Source of the DNA: Rhodovulum sp. P5
Lineage (GTDB): Bacteria; Pseudomonadota; Alphaproteobacteria; Rhodobacterales; Rhodobacteraceae
Direction of reading: 5' to 3'
Assembly: GCF_002079305.1 (NCBI RefSeq)
Contig: NZ_CP015039.1
Span: 3,519,501 to 3,583,500 of the forward strand
Length of the DNA stretch: 64,000 nt
Numbering within the stretch: the stretch's first letter is position 1; each line of letters opens with the position of its first letter. Of this stretch, positions 1 through 9,812 are shown in pieces. The position numbers and the translations under genes are program-made. The notes beneath the pieces were generated by a model. The model made no database searches. It saw only the letters and a list, made by a program, of their open reading frames with translations, and was not told the DNA's origin.

Positions 1-56
1 GCCGGTATTTCAACCTGCTGCTGTGGATCGCGGCAGAGCCGGTCGGCGCGTTCTGA
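1..56 (+). CDS. C-terminal tail of an upstream gene, partial
   Basis: The third reading frame is open from the window edge to a TGA at 54-56 and encodes a short hydrophobic tail (RYFNLLLWIAAEPVGAF). It looks like the end of a membrane protein, but too little is present to assign a family. The other two frames give low-complexity Cys/Arg-rich peptides and are less convincing. Confidence 0.4.
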   Translation, partial: RYFNLLLWIAAEPVGAF

Positions 57-158
57 CCCCTCACAACCCTGTGGGACGTCGGGCCGGCGCCTTTCCTTCC
101 GCGCGCAATCGGTGCACCCTGACGGCGCCGCATCCGCCCGGCGCCACATTGCGAGGAC

Positions 159-455
159 ATGACCATGACACGCCTCTTTCCCCTTGCCCTTTGCGCGCTG
201 GTGGCCTGCCCACCCGCGATGGCCCAGTCGCAACTGGCCCGGTCGGTCCTGCCCGATCTGCGCCGGGCCGGTGTGTCGGAGGCGTGCCTTTCGAAGTTGA
301 GCGAGCACGACTTCGCCGTGGCCAAGGGTATTCTTGAAAGCGGGCGGCACAGCCCGGGATGGAAACTGCACCAGGCGAAGTTCCAGGCCCGAAAGGGCTG
401 TGGCGAGACGCGCAGCATCCTTTTCGACATCTTCGGCGTGCCCGCCGGGCGGTAG
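159..455 (+). CDS. Small exported protein of unknown function
   Basis: This 98-residue protein begins with a Sec-type signal peptide: a positive N-terminus (MTMTR), a hydrophobic stretch (LFPLALCALVACPP), and an AMAQ-like cleavage site near residue 23. The mature part is about 75 residues, has two cysteines (C43 and about C81) that could form a periplasmic disulfide, and shows no motif I recognise. It stands alone, with a long gap to the next gene. The ATG is chosen because the signal peptide starts directly at it. Periplasmic location is an inference from the leader; the function is unknown. Confidence 0.6.
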   Translation: MTMTRLFPLALCALVACPPAMAQSQLARSVLPDLRRAGVSEACLSKLSEHDFAVAKGILESGRHSPGWKLHQAKFQARKGCGETRSILFDIFGVPAGR

Positions 456-536
456 GGGCGCAATCGGGCGATTGCGTCGGGCCCCCGCCGCGGGGCATGC
501 TGCCCCTTGCCCGGCCTAGATGGAGGACCCGCCGCG

Positions 537-1502
537 ATGCTTACCCCCCGCCCGAAATACGCCGACCAGACGCCGCCCGCGATCTTCCCGCCCGTCTTCG
601 GGGCCTTCGGGCTGGGGCTGGCATGGCGTCAGGCGGCCGGGGTGTTCGCGGTACCGGTGGCGGTGGGCGATCTGATCCTCGGGGCGGTGACGCTCTGGTT
701 CCTGTTCTGCGTGGTCAGCTATGGGCTGAAGGTCGCGCGGCGCCCAGGCGTGGTGGCAGAGGATCTGCGCGTGCTGCCCGGCCGGGCGGGCCTGTCGGCG
801 ATGGTTCTGTCGGTCTACCTGATGGCCGCCGGGCTGGCGCCCCTCGCCCCGGCGCTGGGCCATCTGGTCCTGTGGCTGGGGCTGGCCGCGCATGTGGCGC
901 TGGTGGTGCTGGTCGTGCGCGGGTTCCTGACCGGCCCGGCAGAGCAGCGCGCGGTGACGCCGGTCTGGCATCTGCAATTCGTGGGCTTCATCGTGGCCGG
1001 CCCGACCGCCGTGGCGCTGGGCTATGACGGGCTTGCAACCGTGGTGTTGTACGGCACCGGCGCCATGGCTGCCGTGATCTGGGCCGTCAGCCTTGGTCAG
1101 CTTGTCAGGCGGGATGTGCCGGTGCCCCTGCGCCCGCTTCTTGCGATCCACTTGGCCCCGGCCTGCCTTCTGGGCACGGTGGCGGCCCTGCTGGGGCATG
1201 CTGGCGTTGCGTTGGGCTTTGCCGGTCTGGCCATCGCGCTTTTCGCGGCGCTGCTGGTGCGCGCGCCATGGATCGTCAAGGGCGGCTTCTCTCCGCTCTG
1301 GGGTGCCTTCACCTTTCCGCTGGCCGCGTTTGCGAACCTGATGCTGATCCTTGCCGCGACCGGGCAGGGCAGTCTGTTTCGCGTGATCGGTGGGGGCGGG
1401 CTGGTCCTGGCGACGCTTGCGATCCCGCCCATCGCGGTGAAGGTGATGCAGGCTTGGGCACGGGGCGGTCTGGGGCAGAAGACCAACGCCGCGCGGGTCT
1501 GA
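537..1502 (+). CDS. TDT-family (TehA/SLAC1-like) transporter
   Basis: The 321-residue product is almost entirely hydrophobic, with about ten membrane spans, and resembles the tellurite-resistance/dicarboxylate transporter (TDT) family to which TehA and SLAC1 anion channels belong. The N-terminal pattern (IFPPVFGAFGLGLAWR) and the repeated small-residue helices fit that family. The start at 537 is preferred over an in-frame codon at 507 because GGAGG lies at 522-526. The gene is followed after about 50 bp by the CooA-like regulator and then cowN, so it may share their control. The substrate cannot be told from sequence; tellurite resistance should not be assumed. Confidence 0.7.
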   Translation: MLTPRPKYADQTPPAIFPPVFGAFGLGLAWRQAAGVFAVPVAVGDLILGAVTLWFLFCVVSYGLKVARRPGVVAEDLRVLPGRAGLSAMVLSVYLMAAGLAPLAPALGHLVLWLGLAAHVALVVLVVRGFLTGPAEQRAVTPVWHLQFVGFIVAGPTAVALGYDGLATVVLYGTGAMAAVIWAVSLGQLVRRDVPVPLRPLLAIHLAPACLLGTVAALLGHAGVALGFAGLAIALFAALLVRAPWIVKGGFSPLWGAFTFPLAAFANLMLILAATGQGSLFRVIGGGGLVLATLAIPPIAVKVMQAWARGGLGQKTNAARV

Positions 1503-1553
1503 CCGGCGGTTCAATCCCTATGGCCTGTGCGGAGCGCCGCGCTATGCTTGGCC

Positions 1554-2198
1554 ATGGATCGACGAAACCACACCTTTTCGGGGCCGTCCCCGCACAGCAA
1601 ATGGCTTTCCCGGCTGGAAGGCGGTCTGCGGCAGTCCTATGGCCCGGGCGAAACGATCGTGGTGCCCGAAACGGGCCGCGATCGTCTTTTCGTGCTGGAT
1701 GCCGGACTGGCCCGGATCAGCCTGAACGGGGCGGAGCGGGAACTGACCTTGGGCTATCTGCGGCCGGGTGGGTTCTATGTCACCCATACCCGCGCCTGGG
1801 TTCAGGCCGTGGAGAGATGCGAAACCGTCAGTTGGCCGGTCGACGCGATGCTGGGCCTTGTGACGCGGGAACCCGAACTGGGCCTTGCCGCCTTCCGCGA
1901 GGTGGGGATCTTGCTGTCCGGCGCGCTCGACCTGATCGAGGATCTGGCCTTCCGGCCCGTGGAGTCCCGGCTGGCCCGTTTCCTGCTGGCCGAGAGTGCG
2001 GCGCAAGGATCGGAGGTCATTTCCCTGATCGACAGTACCGAGGCGCTGGCCACCGCGCTGGGCACTTCCCGGCAGACGCTGTCCACCCTGCTCAACAAGC
2101 TGATCCGCGAAGGGGTCATCGAACGGGCAGACCGCCGTCGAATTCGGCTTCTGCAGCCGGCGCGGCTGAAAACGCTCGCCACGGTGTCGGCTGGCTGA
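1554..2198 (+). CDS. Crp/Fnr-family regulator resembling the CO sensor CooA
   Basis: The roughly 214-residue protein has the Crp layout: an effector domain (about residues 25-110), a dimer helix, and a C-terminal winged helix-turn-helix with the recognition segment TSRQTLSTLLNKLIREG. Compared from memory with Rhodospirillum rubrum CooA, the segment RELTLGYLRPGGFYVTH aligns without gaps to the CooA heme region, placing His78 on the CooA heme ligand His77. The CooA Cys75 position is Val76 here; CooA homologues without that cysteine are known. The DNA-binding helix is also close to that of CooA. An alternative GTG start at 1527 would add nine residues. The next gene is cowN, and a CooA-type palindrome overlaps this gene's stop codon. 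CO sensing is an inference; another Crp/Fnr effector remains possible. Confidence 0.65.
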   Translation: MDRRNHTFSGPSPHSKWLSRLEGGLRQSYGPGETIVVPETGRDRLFVLDAGLARISLNGAERELTLGYLRPGGFYVTHTRAWVQAVERCETVSWPVDAMLGLVTREPELGLAAFREVGILLSGALDLIEDLAFRPVESRLARFLLAESAAQGSEVISLIDSTEALATALGTSRQTLSTLLNKLIREGVIERADRRRIRLLQPARLKTLATVSAG

Positions 2199-2200
2199 CA
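2185..2200. promoter_or_regulatory. CooA-type operator upstream of cowN
   Basis: The sequence TGTCGGCTGGCTGACA reads on the other strand as TGTCA-N6-CGACA, the form I recall for CooA binding sites in R. rubrum. It overlaps the last codons of the CooA-like gene and is centred about 78 bp before the cowN start. A class II activator site centred near -42 would put the transcript start near 2234, leaving a leader of about 35 nt. The match is direct; regulator assignment is inference. Confidence 0.5.
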
Positions 2201-2269
2201 GAACGCGTGGCGATTTCGGTTTACGCCGCCGGGATCGAATTTCAGCGACAGGATGCAAGGAGCATGACC

Positions 2270-2548
2270 ATGAACGACGAAAGCCCGGACAGATATGTCA
2301 GCTTTGTGGGGATCAACTGCGACGAGAAGGCAGATCGCCTGATGGCCATGCTCAAGGCCCGGATGGAGGAGACGGACTCCCGCTGGGTCGGCTATTTCAC
2401 GAAGAAGCTGGAAGAGAAGCGCCGGATGGGCAACGACAACCTCTATTTCGTTGGCAGCCAGGTGAACAGCCTCAGCGCCTTCTTCGAAGAGATCGAGGAC
2501 GAGGCGGCGGAAGCTCTGTTGTGGGATCTGGAGCAGAACTGCTGCTGA
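2270..2548 (+). CDS. cowN: CowN, protects nitrogenase from carbon monoxide
   Basis: The 92-residue protein matches the CowN family. It starts with a RYVSFVGINCD segment, has a charged helix with WVGYFTKKLEEKRR, the N-D-N-L-Y-F-V-G signature, and an acidic helix ending in a terminal Cys-Cys pair. CowN sustains N2-dependent growth when CO is present by protecting nitrogenase. The start at 2270 is preferred over ATG 2264 because AAGGAG at 2257-2262 gives a seven-base spacing only to the later codon. No nif genes are visible in the window. The CooA-like gene upstream and the palindrome at 2185-2200 suggest CO-responsive expression. Confidence 0.85.
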   Translation: MNDESPDRYVSFVGINCDEKADRLMAMLKARMEETDSRWVGYFTKKLEEKRRMGNDNLYFVGSQVNSLSAFFEEIEDEAAEALLWDLEQNCC

Positions 2549-2703
2549 CCCCGGGCGCTGCATAGTCTGACCGTGCCGTCGCGGCTGCGCTGGCCGTCTG
2601 CGACACATCGCGCCCCAGCGCACGCGTGACGCGAAAGCCCCTTGCCCGATACGGTGCGCGCTTGGCATCCTTGGCCCGTGCTGCGGCGACGGGGGGAACG
2701 GGC

Positions 2704-4311
2704 ATGGTCGAGCTTCTTTTTACGCTTCTGGTGACGGGCGCTACCTTGATGGCCAGGGGGGCTGCCGGCGAGTTCGCCAAGGGCGGGGGCAAGTCGTCCT
2801 TCGAGGCGCTGAAAAAGCGGCTGGCGGAGGAGCATGGCGTCAAGTCGCTGGCGCTTCTGGAAGAGGCGAAGACCAACCCGGTCTTTGCCAAGGCGGTGAA
2901 GGCCGATCTGGCGCGGCCCGGCATCGCCAAGGATACCGAGGTCCGCCGGTTGGCAGAGGCGCTGCGCGGGGCTATCGAGGCGCTGCCGGACCGCCTGCAG
3001 GCCCAGTATACGGTCGATATCGAAGAGATCCGCGCCGGCAAGGCTCTGCTGAGGGGTGGGGCGGCGGGCACACGCGCGGCCAGGTCACGCCCCAAGGGCG
3101 AACAGCCTGCCGGTGGGGCCAAGGCGTCTGCAAAATCAGGCGGGGTGCGCGGCTTCTTCAAAGTCGTGTCGATGGGGGGCGCTGCCATCGCGCTGATCGC
3201 TGGTATCGGTTTCGCGGTGGTGACGTATGTCGATGTGCCCGACGCGATTGCCAAGATCACGGCGGCGCTGAAGATCGACGTCGCGGCGCCAGGCGATGCG
3301 ACGGACACTTCCGATGCCGCGGCGATGCCCGCCGAGACGGTGGCCGCGCCCGATGTCCTCACCCAATCGGATGTGTCCGACGCTCCGTCCGCGCCCTTTG
3401 TCCGGGTCGATCCCGGGGTCGTGGTCGCGCGGGCAGAACAGCAGGGGCATGTGTCGGCGGAGGCTGCGGCCCGGCTGTCGGATCGCGTTGGTCGGGTCGA
3501 GACCGCCCTTGATGAGCTTCGCGGCGCGCACCCCGACTGGACGGCGGACATCGACGCCGCCATCGCGGGGTTCAATGCGGGCCAGATCGACAGTGCACAG
3601 GCGGCCTTTGCCCGGATCGACGCCCTGATCGCGCCGCGCTGGGCCGACTGGAGCCGCGAAGATGCCCAGTCGAAATATGTGCAGGCGACGCTCTTCCACG
3701 CGTTGGACGCCACACGATCCGAACCGTTGTTGTGCGCGGCCGCTACGCTTGCCCAAGACGAAGCCTGGTATTGGATCGACTGCGGTCAGGCCCGCATGGC
3801 CACCGGCAACACGCCCGAGGCGCTTTCGGCCTTCGCGTCCGCACAGGATCTTGCGATGGCCGCGGGCGATGACGGTTCCCTTTCCGAGGCGCTTTATGGT
3901 TTGGGCGATGCCCGTATGGCACAAGGTGACCCCGCCGGGGCGCTTGCGCCCTATGAGCAAAGCCTGAACATCGCGCGTGAGATTGGCGTGCAGGACGTGT
4001 CGGGGCGTCTTGGAAAGATTGGCGACCTGCGCCTGCAGCGCGGTGATCTGGCCGGGGCGCGAGAGGTCTATGCGGAGAACCTAAGCCTTGCCCGCGATCT
4101 GGCAGAGATGCAGTCGGACAACGCCGAACGGGCTTGGGACGTGGTCATTGCCCACTGGCGGATGGCCCAGGCCGACCCCGAGAACGCCGCCGCCCATTGG
4201 GCCGAGGTCGTGACCCGGATGGAAAAGATGCAGGCCGATGCCACGCTGTTGCCCGCCAACCTGCAATACCTCGACATCGCGCGGCAACACCTTTCCGCCG
4301 CACAGCCGTAA
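2704..4311 (+). CDS. Membrane-anchored TPR-repeat protein
   Basis: The product (535 residues from ATG 2704) has a hydrophobic N-terminus, a charged cytoplasmic region with Lys/Ala-rich helices, and one clear membrane span near residues 157-177 (AAIALIAGIGFAVVTYV). An acidic Ala/Pro linker follows. The C-terminal third contains tetratricopeptide-like repeats, for example helices around WIDCGQARMATGNTPEALSA and LYGLGDARMAQGDPAGALAP. TPR proteins are scaffolds, so a protein-binding role is likely, but the partner is unknown. An in-frame GTG at 2626 would extend it by 26 residues; the ATG followed by a hydrophobic helix is preferred. It stands alone between cowN and guaB. Confidence 0.6.
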   Translation: MVELLFTLLVTGATLMARGAAGEFAKGGGKSSFEALKKRLAEEHGVKSLALLEEAKTNPVFAKAVKADLARPGIAKDTEVRRLAEALRGAIEALPDRLQAQYTVDIEEIRAGKALLRGGAAGTRAARSRPKGEQPAGGAKASAKSGGVRGFFKVVSMGGAAIALIAGIGFAVVTYVDVPDAIAKITAALKIDVAAPGDATDTSDAAAMPAETVAAPDVLTQSDVSDAPSAPFVRVDPGVVVARAEQQGHVSAEAAARLSDRVGRVETALDELRGAHPDWTADIDAAIAGFNAGQIDSAQAAFARIDALIAPRWADWSREDAQSKYVQATLFHALDATRSEPLLCAAATLAQDEAWYWIDCGQARMATGNTPEALSAFASAQDLAMAAGDDGSLSEALYGLGDARMAQGDPAGALAPYEQSLNIAREIGVQDVSGRLGKIGDLRLQRGDLAGAREVYAENLSLARDLAEMQSDNAERAWDVVIAHWRMAQADPENAAAHWAEVVTRMEKMQADATLLPANLQYLDIARQHLSAAQP

Positions 4312-4397
4312 GGGCCCCGACCGCGGGACGTCGCATTTGACGCTTTCCTTTTCGCGGTCCGCGTGAAATAGGGAAGCGCCAAACGAACACTCCCTAG

Positions 4398-5855
<1,458 letters not shown>

Positions 5856-5943
5856 TCGGTGAACGTATGGGCACCGTGGGATCGTTTCCGGGACCGGGCC
5901 GCGTGACGGGCTGTGGTCATTCCACCCCCTTTGGGGTCAGGCC

Positions 5944-7116
5944 ATGACGCCCGCCGCCCGGATCGCCGCGGCGATCGAGATTCTCGATGCGTGGCTTACG
6001 GGTGACTCGGTTGAACGTTTGCTGACGGCCTGGGCCCGGCGCAGCCGATTTGCCGGGTCGAAGGATCGCGCCGCGGTGCGCGATCATGTCTTCGATGCGC
6101 TGCGCTGCCGCCGGTCCTTTGCCGCGCTTGGCGGGGCGGACACGGGCCGCGGGTTGATGCTTGGCGCACTGCGTGTGGCCGGGCAAAAGCCGGACAGCGT
6201 CTTCACAGGGGAGGGGCACGCCCCCTTGCCCCTGTCGGCAGAAGAACGCGGGGCAGGGGCGGCATGGGACGATTTGCCGGAAAACATCGCCTGCGACTGC
6301 CCCGAAGCGCTCGCGCCCCTATTGCGCGACAGCCTTGGCCCCGATTTCCAGGCCGTGATGTCGGCCCTGCGCATGCGGGCGCCGGTGTTCCTGCGGGTCA
6401 ATCTCGGGCGGGATACGCGCGCCGCCGCGATTGAGTCCCTTGCCGCCGAGGGGATCGTCGCGGATGCCCACGGCCTGTCGCCCACGGCCTTGATCGTTGC
6501 AGAAGGTGCGCGCCGTGTCCGGCAAAGTGCTGCCTATACCCGCGGGTTGATAGAGTTGCAGGATGCCGCCTCGCAGGCGGTGGCGGACATGATGCCGCTG
6601 ACCCCCGGCATGCGCGTTCTCGATTACTGTGCAGGTGGGGGTGGAAAGACGCTGGCGATGGCAGGGCGCGTTACGGCAGAGTTTCATGCCCATGATGCCG
6701 CGCCGGGGCGGATGAAGGACCTGTCCGACCGCGCTGCGCGCGCCGGTCTAGCCGTCCGCATTCTGGGAACCGACGATCTTTCCGCTTCGGCGCCCTTCGA
6801 TCTGGTTCTGTGCGATGTGCCCTGTTCGGGCAGCGGGGCGTGGCGGCGCAGCCCAGAGGCAAAGTGGCGCACGACCCCGGCCCATATCGAAAGATTGTGC
6901 GGGATGCAGGCGGATATCCTCGATCATGCTTCGGGGCTTGTGGCGCCGGGCGGGGTGGTAGGTTACGCGACCTGTTCGTTGATTGCCACGGAAAACCACG
7001 ATCAGGTGGCGGCCTTCCTTGGAAGAAATCCCGGCTGGCGGGTCGAAGCAGAACGCCGCCTGACCCCGCTTGATGGTGGCGACGGCTTCTATGCGGCGAC
7101 ATTGCGCCGATCCTGA
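5944..7116 (+). CDS. RsmB/NOL1-NOP2-type rRNA cytosine-C5 methyltransferase
   Basis: This 390-residue protein belongs to the SAM-dependent RNA m5C methyltransferases. The SAM-binding motif is DYCAGGGGKTLAMA. The two cysteines of the family are present: Cys294 in DVPCSGSG, and Cys344 in YATCS, which by position is the attacking nucleophile. The N-terminal 130 residues resemble the NusB-like RNA-binding region of RsmB, though shorter than in the E. coli enzyme. The likely substrate is a cytosine of 16S rRNA, but the exact position cannot be inferred. The ATG at 5944 follows a GGGGTCAGG stretch. It lies between guaB and cckA on the same strand. Confidence 0.85.
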   Translation: MTPAARIAAAIEILDAWLTGDSVERLLTAWARRSRFAGSKDRAAVRDHVFDALRCRRSFAALGGADTGRGLMLGALRVAGQKPDSVFTGEGHAPLPLSAEERGAGAAWDDLPENIACDCPEALAPLLRDSLGPDFQAVMSALRMRAPVFLRVNLGRDTRAAAIESLAAEGIVADAHGLSPTALIVAEGARRVRQSAAYTRGLIELQDAASQAVADMMPLTPGMRVLDYCAGGGGKTLAMAGRVTAEFHAHDAAPGRMKDLSDRAARAGLAVRILGTDDLSASAPFDLVLCDVPCSGSGAWRRSPEAKWRTTPAHIERLCGMQADILDHASGLVAPGGVVGYATCSLIATENHDQVAAFLGRNPGWRVEAERRLTPLDGGDGFYAATLRRS

Positions 7117-7122
7117 CAGACG

Positions 7123-7138
7123 TTAACCTTGGGTTAAC
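7123..7138. promoter_or_regulatory. CtrA-binding box upstream of cckA
   Basis: TTAACCTTGGGTTAAC is an exact TTAA-N7-TTAAC CtrA consensus, about 47 bp before the cckA start and just after the stop of the methyltransferase gene. CckA feeds phosphate to CtrA through ChpT, so this suggests feedback of CtrA on its own kinase. Binding is inferred from the motif. Confidence 0.6.
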
Positions 7139-7184
7139 CGGCGTTGGCCATGTGTAAACGAGGACCCTTGGAGGAGGCTGGCCC

Positions 7185-9482
7185 GTGTTGCGTCTTTCCC
7201 CGGCGATTTCGACCCTGCGTCGCACTGCGGCCTGCCATGCCGACCGGGCCTGGGCGGCGCTTGCCGCCGGGGTGGCGCTTGTCCTCGTGGCGTGGGTCAA
7301 AAGGGATACCGCCTATGCTGTGCCCCTGATGTCAGCCGGCGGAACCCTTGCGGCGTTGGCGGCGGGCCTGCGGCTGCTCGGGGCACGTAGGACCGACAGC
7401 GTCATGCCCCGCAGCCGGTTGCGCACGCTTTGCGAGGACGCACCGGGCGCCTGCATCGTGACCGATATCGAGGGACGTGTGCTTATCGCGAATGCCGCCG
7501 CCATGCGGCGCGTCGCAACCGCCCGCGGACAATCGCTGGCGCCTGCGCTGACATGGCTGTTCGCCGATCCGTTCCGGATGGTTGCCGACCTTGTTGCAGC
7601 GGCGTCCCGCGGCCTGCCGGTGAGCGAGGAGCGCCGCGGCCCGCACGGTTTGACGCGCCTGACGGTCGAACCAGCCGAGGCGGGGCTGTTCCTGTGGCAT
7701 TTCGACGGTACGGAGCCGACACCCGCCGAGGGCGCCTTGCCGATGCTGCGGCTGAACCCTGCCGGTGAGGTCCTTTCGCTGAATGCAGCCGCGCGGGGTC
7801 TGCTGGGCCATGCCCCGACAAACCTGGCAGAGTTGCGCGGCGCAGCCCCCCCCGAGGCGGAGGAGATCGCGATAGATACGCCCGACGGTACGGTCCTGCG
7901 CCGTCTGCTGAGCGTTCCGACGGAGGAGGGGCAAAGCGAACTCTACCTTGTACCCGCAGCCCCGACCCTGCACGCGAAGCCCACGCCTGAAGGGCTTCTC
8001 GACGCGCTGCCGGTGGCGATCCTCCACATGGATGTCGATGGGACGGTGCGGCTTGACAATGCGCGCGCGCGGGCTCTGCTTGGCCCGGCAGAAGGGGGCG
8101 CGATGAACCTGTGCGACCGCCTGGATGGCCTTGGCCGACCGGTGCGCGACTGGCTGACCGAAACTGCCGAAGGGCGCGCCAGCAACAGCGCAGAGGTCTT
8201 GCGTGTGGTGCGGTCTGACAAGGAAATCTTTGTGCAGGTCGCGCTGGCGCGGCTGTCGGCCGGGGGGCTGGTGGCGGTCTTGCATGACGTGACCGAGATG
8301 AAGACACTTGAGGCGCAGTTCACGCAAAGCCAGAAGATGCAGGCCATCGGTCAGTTGGCCGGTGGGGTGGCGCATGATTTCAACAACCTTCTGACCGCCA
8401 TCTCGGGCCATTGCGATCTGTTGATGCTGCGCCACGACGCCGGCGACCCCGACTATGGCGACCTTGTCCAGATCCACCAGAATGCCAACCGCGCGGCCAG
8501 CCTTGTCAGCCAGCTTCTGGCCTTTTCGCGCAAGCAGACCCTCAGCCCCGAGGTGCTGGATTTGCGCGACATCCTTGGCGAACTGGCTCATCTGCTGGAC
8601 CGGCTGGTGGGCGAGAAGATGCGCCTGAGGATGCGCCACGCGCCGGCGCTGCCGCCGATCCGCGCCGACAAGCGGCAGTTGGAACAGGTGGTGATGAACC
8701 TCGTCGTGAATGCCCGCGACGCGATGGCCGAAACCGGGGGCGAAATCCGTCTTGAAACCGAGGCCATTCAACTGACGACCGAGTTGCAGCGCGACCGGGC
8801 CGTGGTTCCGCCCGGGCCCTATGCGCTGATCCGCGTCCGGGACGAGGGCACGGGCATCCCGCCCGACCGGCTGACGAAAATCTTCGAACCCTTCTACACG
8901 ACCAAGCGACCGGGGGAGGGGACGGGGCTTGGCCTTTCGACCGTCTACGGCATCGTCAAGCAGACCGGCGGGTTCATCTTCGTCGACAGCACCGTGGGGC
9001 AGGGCAGTTGCTTCACCATCTACCTGCCGGCCCATCGGGGCGGGGCGAATGCTGCGCCCGCCGTCGCCGTGGCCGTCGAGGAAGAGACCTCCGACAGCGG
9101 TGTTGTTCTTCTGGTCGAGGACGAAGCCCCCGTCCGGTCCTTTGCGGCGCGCGCCCTGCGCATGCGCGGCAACGACGTGATCGAGGCCGAGAGCGGTGAG
9201 GAAGCGCTGGAAATCCTGGAAGACCGCGATCTGGTCGTGGATGTCTTCGTGACCGATGTGGTGATGCCGGGTCTCGACGGTCCCGGCTGGGTCAGCGAGG
9301 CGCTGAAGACACGGCCCGGAACGCGGGTGGTGTTCGTCTCCGGCTATGCCGAGGACAGCGTGAGCGAGATCCGCTCGCGAATCCCGAAATCGATCTACCT
9401 GCCCAAGCCGTTCTCGCTGGCCGACCTGACCACGACCGTCCAGAAGCAACTGAAGGCCGCCGCGTCCGATCACGACGACTGA
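7185..9482 (+). CDS. cckA: Hybrid histidine kinase CckA
   Basis: CckA is the bifunctional kinase/phosphatase at the top of the CckA-ChpT-CtrA phosphorelay. The 765-residue protein has two N-terminal membrane spans (about residues 25-42 and 46-65), a PAS-like sensor region, and a HisKA domain with the phospho-accepting His397 in GGVAHDFNNLL. An HATPase domain follows, with N, G1 and G2 boxes (NLVVNARDAM, DEGTGIP, GTGLGLS). The C-terminal receiver has phospho-Asp691 in VTDVVMPG and the conserved Lys in YLPKPF. Start is GTG, supported by GAGGAGG at 7171-7177 with seven bases of spacing. The CtrA box upstream fits the assignment. In this family the pathway controls motility and gene transfer agents more than the cell cycle. 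Confidence 0.93.
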   Translation: MLRLSPAISTLRRTAACHADRAWAALAAGVALVLVAWVKRDTAYAVPLMSAGGTLAALAAGLRLLGARRTDSVMPRSRLRTLCEDAPGACIVTDIEGRVLIANAAAMRRVATARGQSLAPALTWLFADPFRMVADLVAAASRGLPVSEERRGPHGLTRLTVEPAEAGLFLWHFDGTEPTPAEGALPMLRLNPAGEVLSLNAAARGLLGHAPTNLAELRGAAPPEAEEIAIDTPDGTVLRRLLSVPTEEGQSELYLVPAAPTLHAKPTPEGLLDALPVAILHMDVDGTVRLDNARARALLGPAEGGAMNLCDRLDGLGRPVRDWLTETAEGRASNSAEVLRVVRSDKEIFVQVALARLSAGGLVAVLHDVTEMKTLEAQFTQSQKMQAIGQLAGGVAHDFNNLLTAISGHCDLLMLRHDAGDPDYGDLVQIHQNANRAASLVSQLLAFSRKQTLSPEVLDLRDILGELAHLLDRLVGEKMRLRMRHAPALPPIRADKRQLEQVVMNLVVNARDAMAETGGEIRLETEAIQLTTELQRDRAVVPPGPYALIRVRDEGTGIPPDRLTKIFEPFYTTKRPGEGTGLGLSTVYGIVKQTGGFIFVDSTVGQGSCFTIYLPAHRGGANAAPAVAVAVEEETSDSGVVLLVEDEAPVRSFAARALRMRGNDVIEAESGEEALEILEDRDLVVDVFVTDVVMPGLDGPGWVSEALKTRPGTRVVFVSGYAEDSVSEIRSRIPKSIYLPKPFSLADLTTTVQKQLKAAASDHDD

Positions 9483-9812
9483 TCGCCTGCCTCTGATCCC
9501 GTGTTCGCCATCGCGCCCGCCGGTTCCCGGGTACAGCGGGCTTTCGGCTGCTCGATTCGGCCGGTCCGTGCGCCCGCAAGACGACGGTGCCGCCAAATCA
9601 TCAGCTGCCTTTTCAAGGTGTTGGCCTGCTTGGAGTCGATTTCAAACCCCTTGGTGCAGCACGCATAAACGGGTCGTTAACCAAATTGACCAATCCTGCG
9701 GATCATCGAAAGATCTTGAAATGTTCTCTTTTTGATCTCAGTATGTGAGGCAAGAGATGAACGAGGGCACTCATTGCCGCCTGACCGCGGCTGTGAAATA
9801 AGGATGCGAAAC
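9483..9812 (+). promoter_or_regulatory. recA control region with SOS-type box
   Basis: This 330-bp gap has no convincing gene. At 9723-9737 lies GTTC-N7-GATC, the direct-repeat type of LexA box used by alphaproteobacteria of the Rhodobacter group, about 76 bp before the recA start. A TAAGGA ribosome-binding site at 9799-9804 decides the start at 9813 rather than 9804. LexA control is inferred from the motif and its position before recA. Confidence 0.6.

Noticed and set aside
5915..5943. Small ACCCC/GGGGT hairpin after guaB as a terminator
   Set aside because: The stem is only five base pairs, lacks a T run, and overlaps the ribosome-binding region of the next gene.
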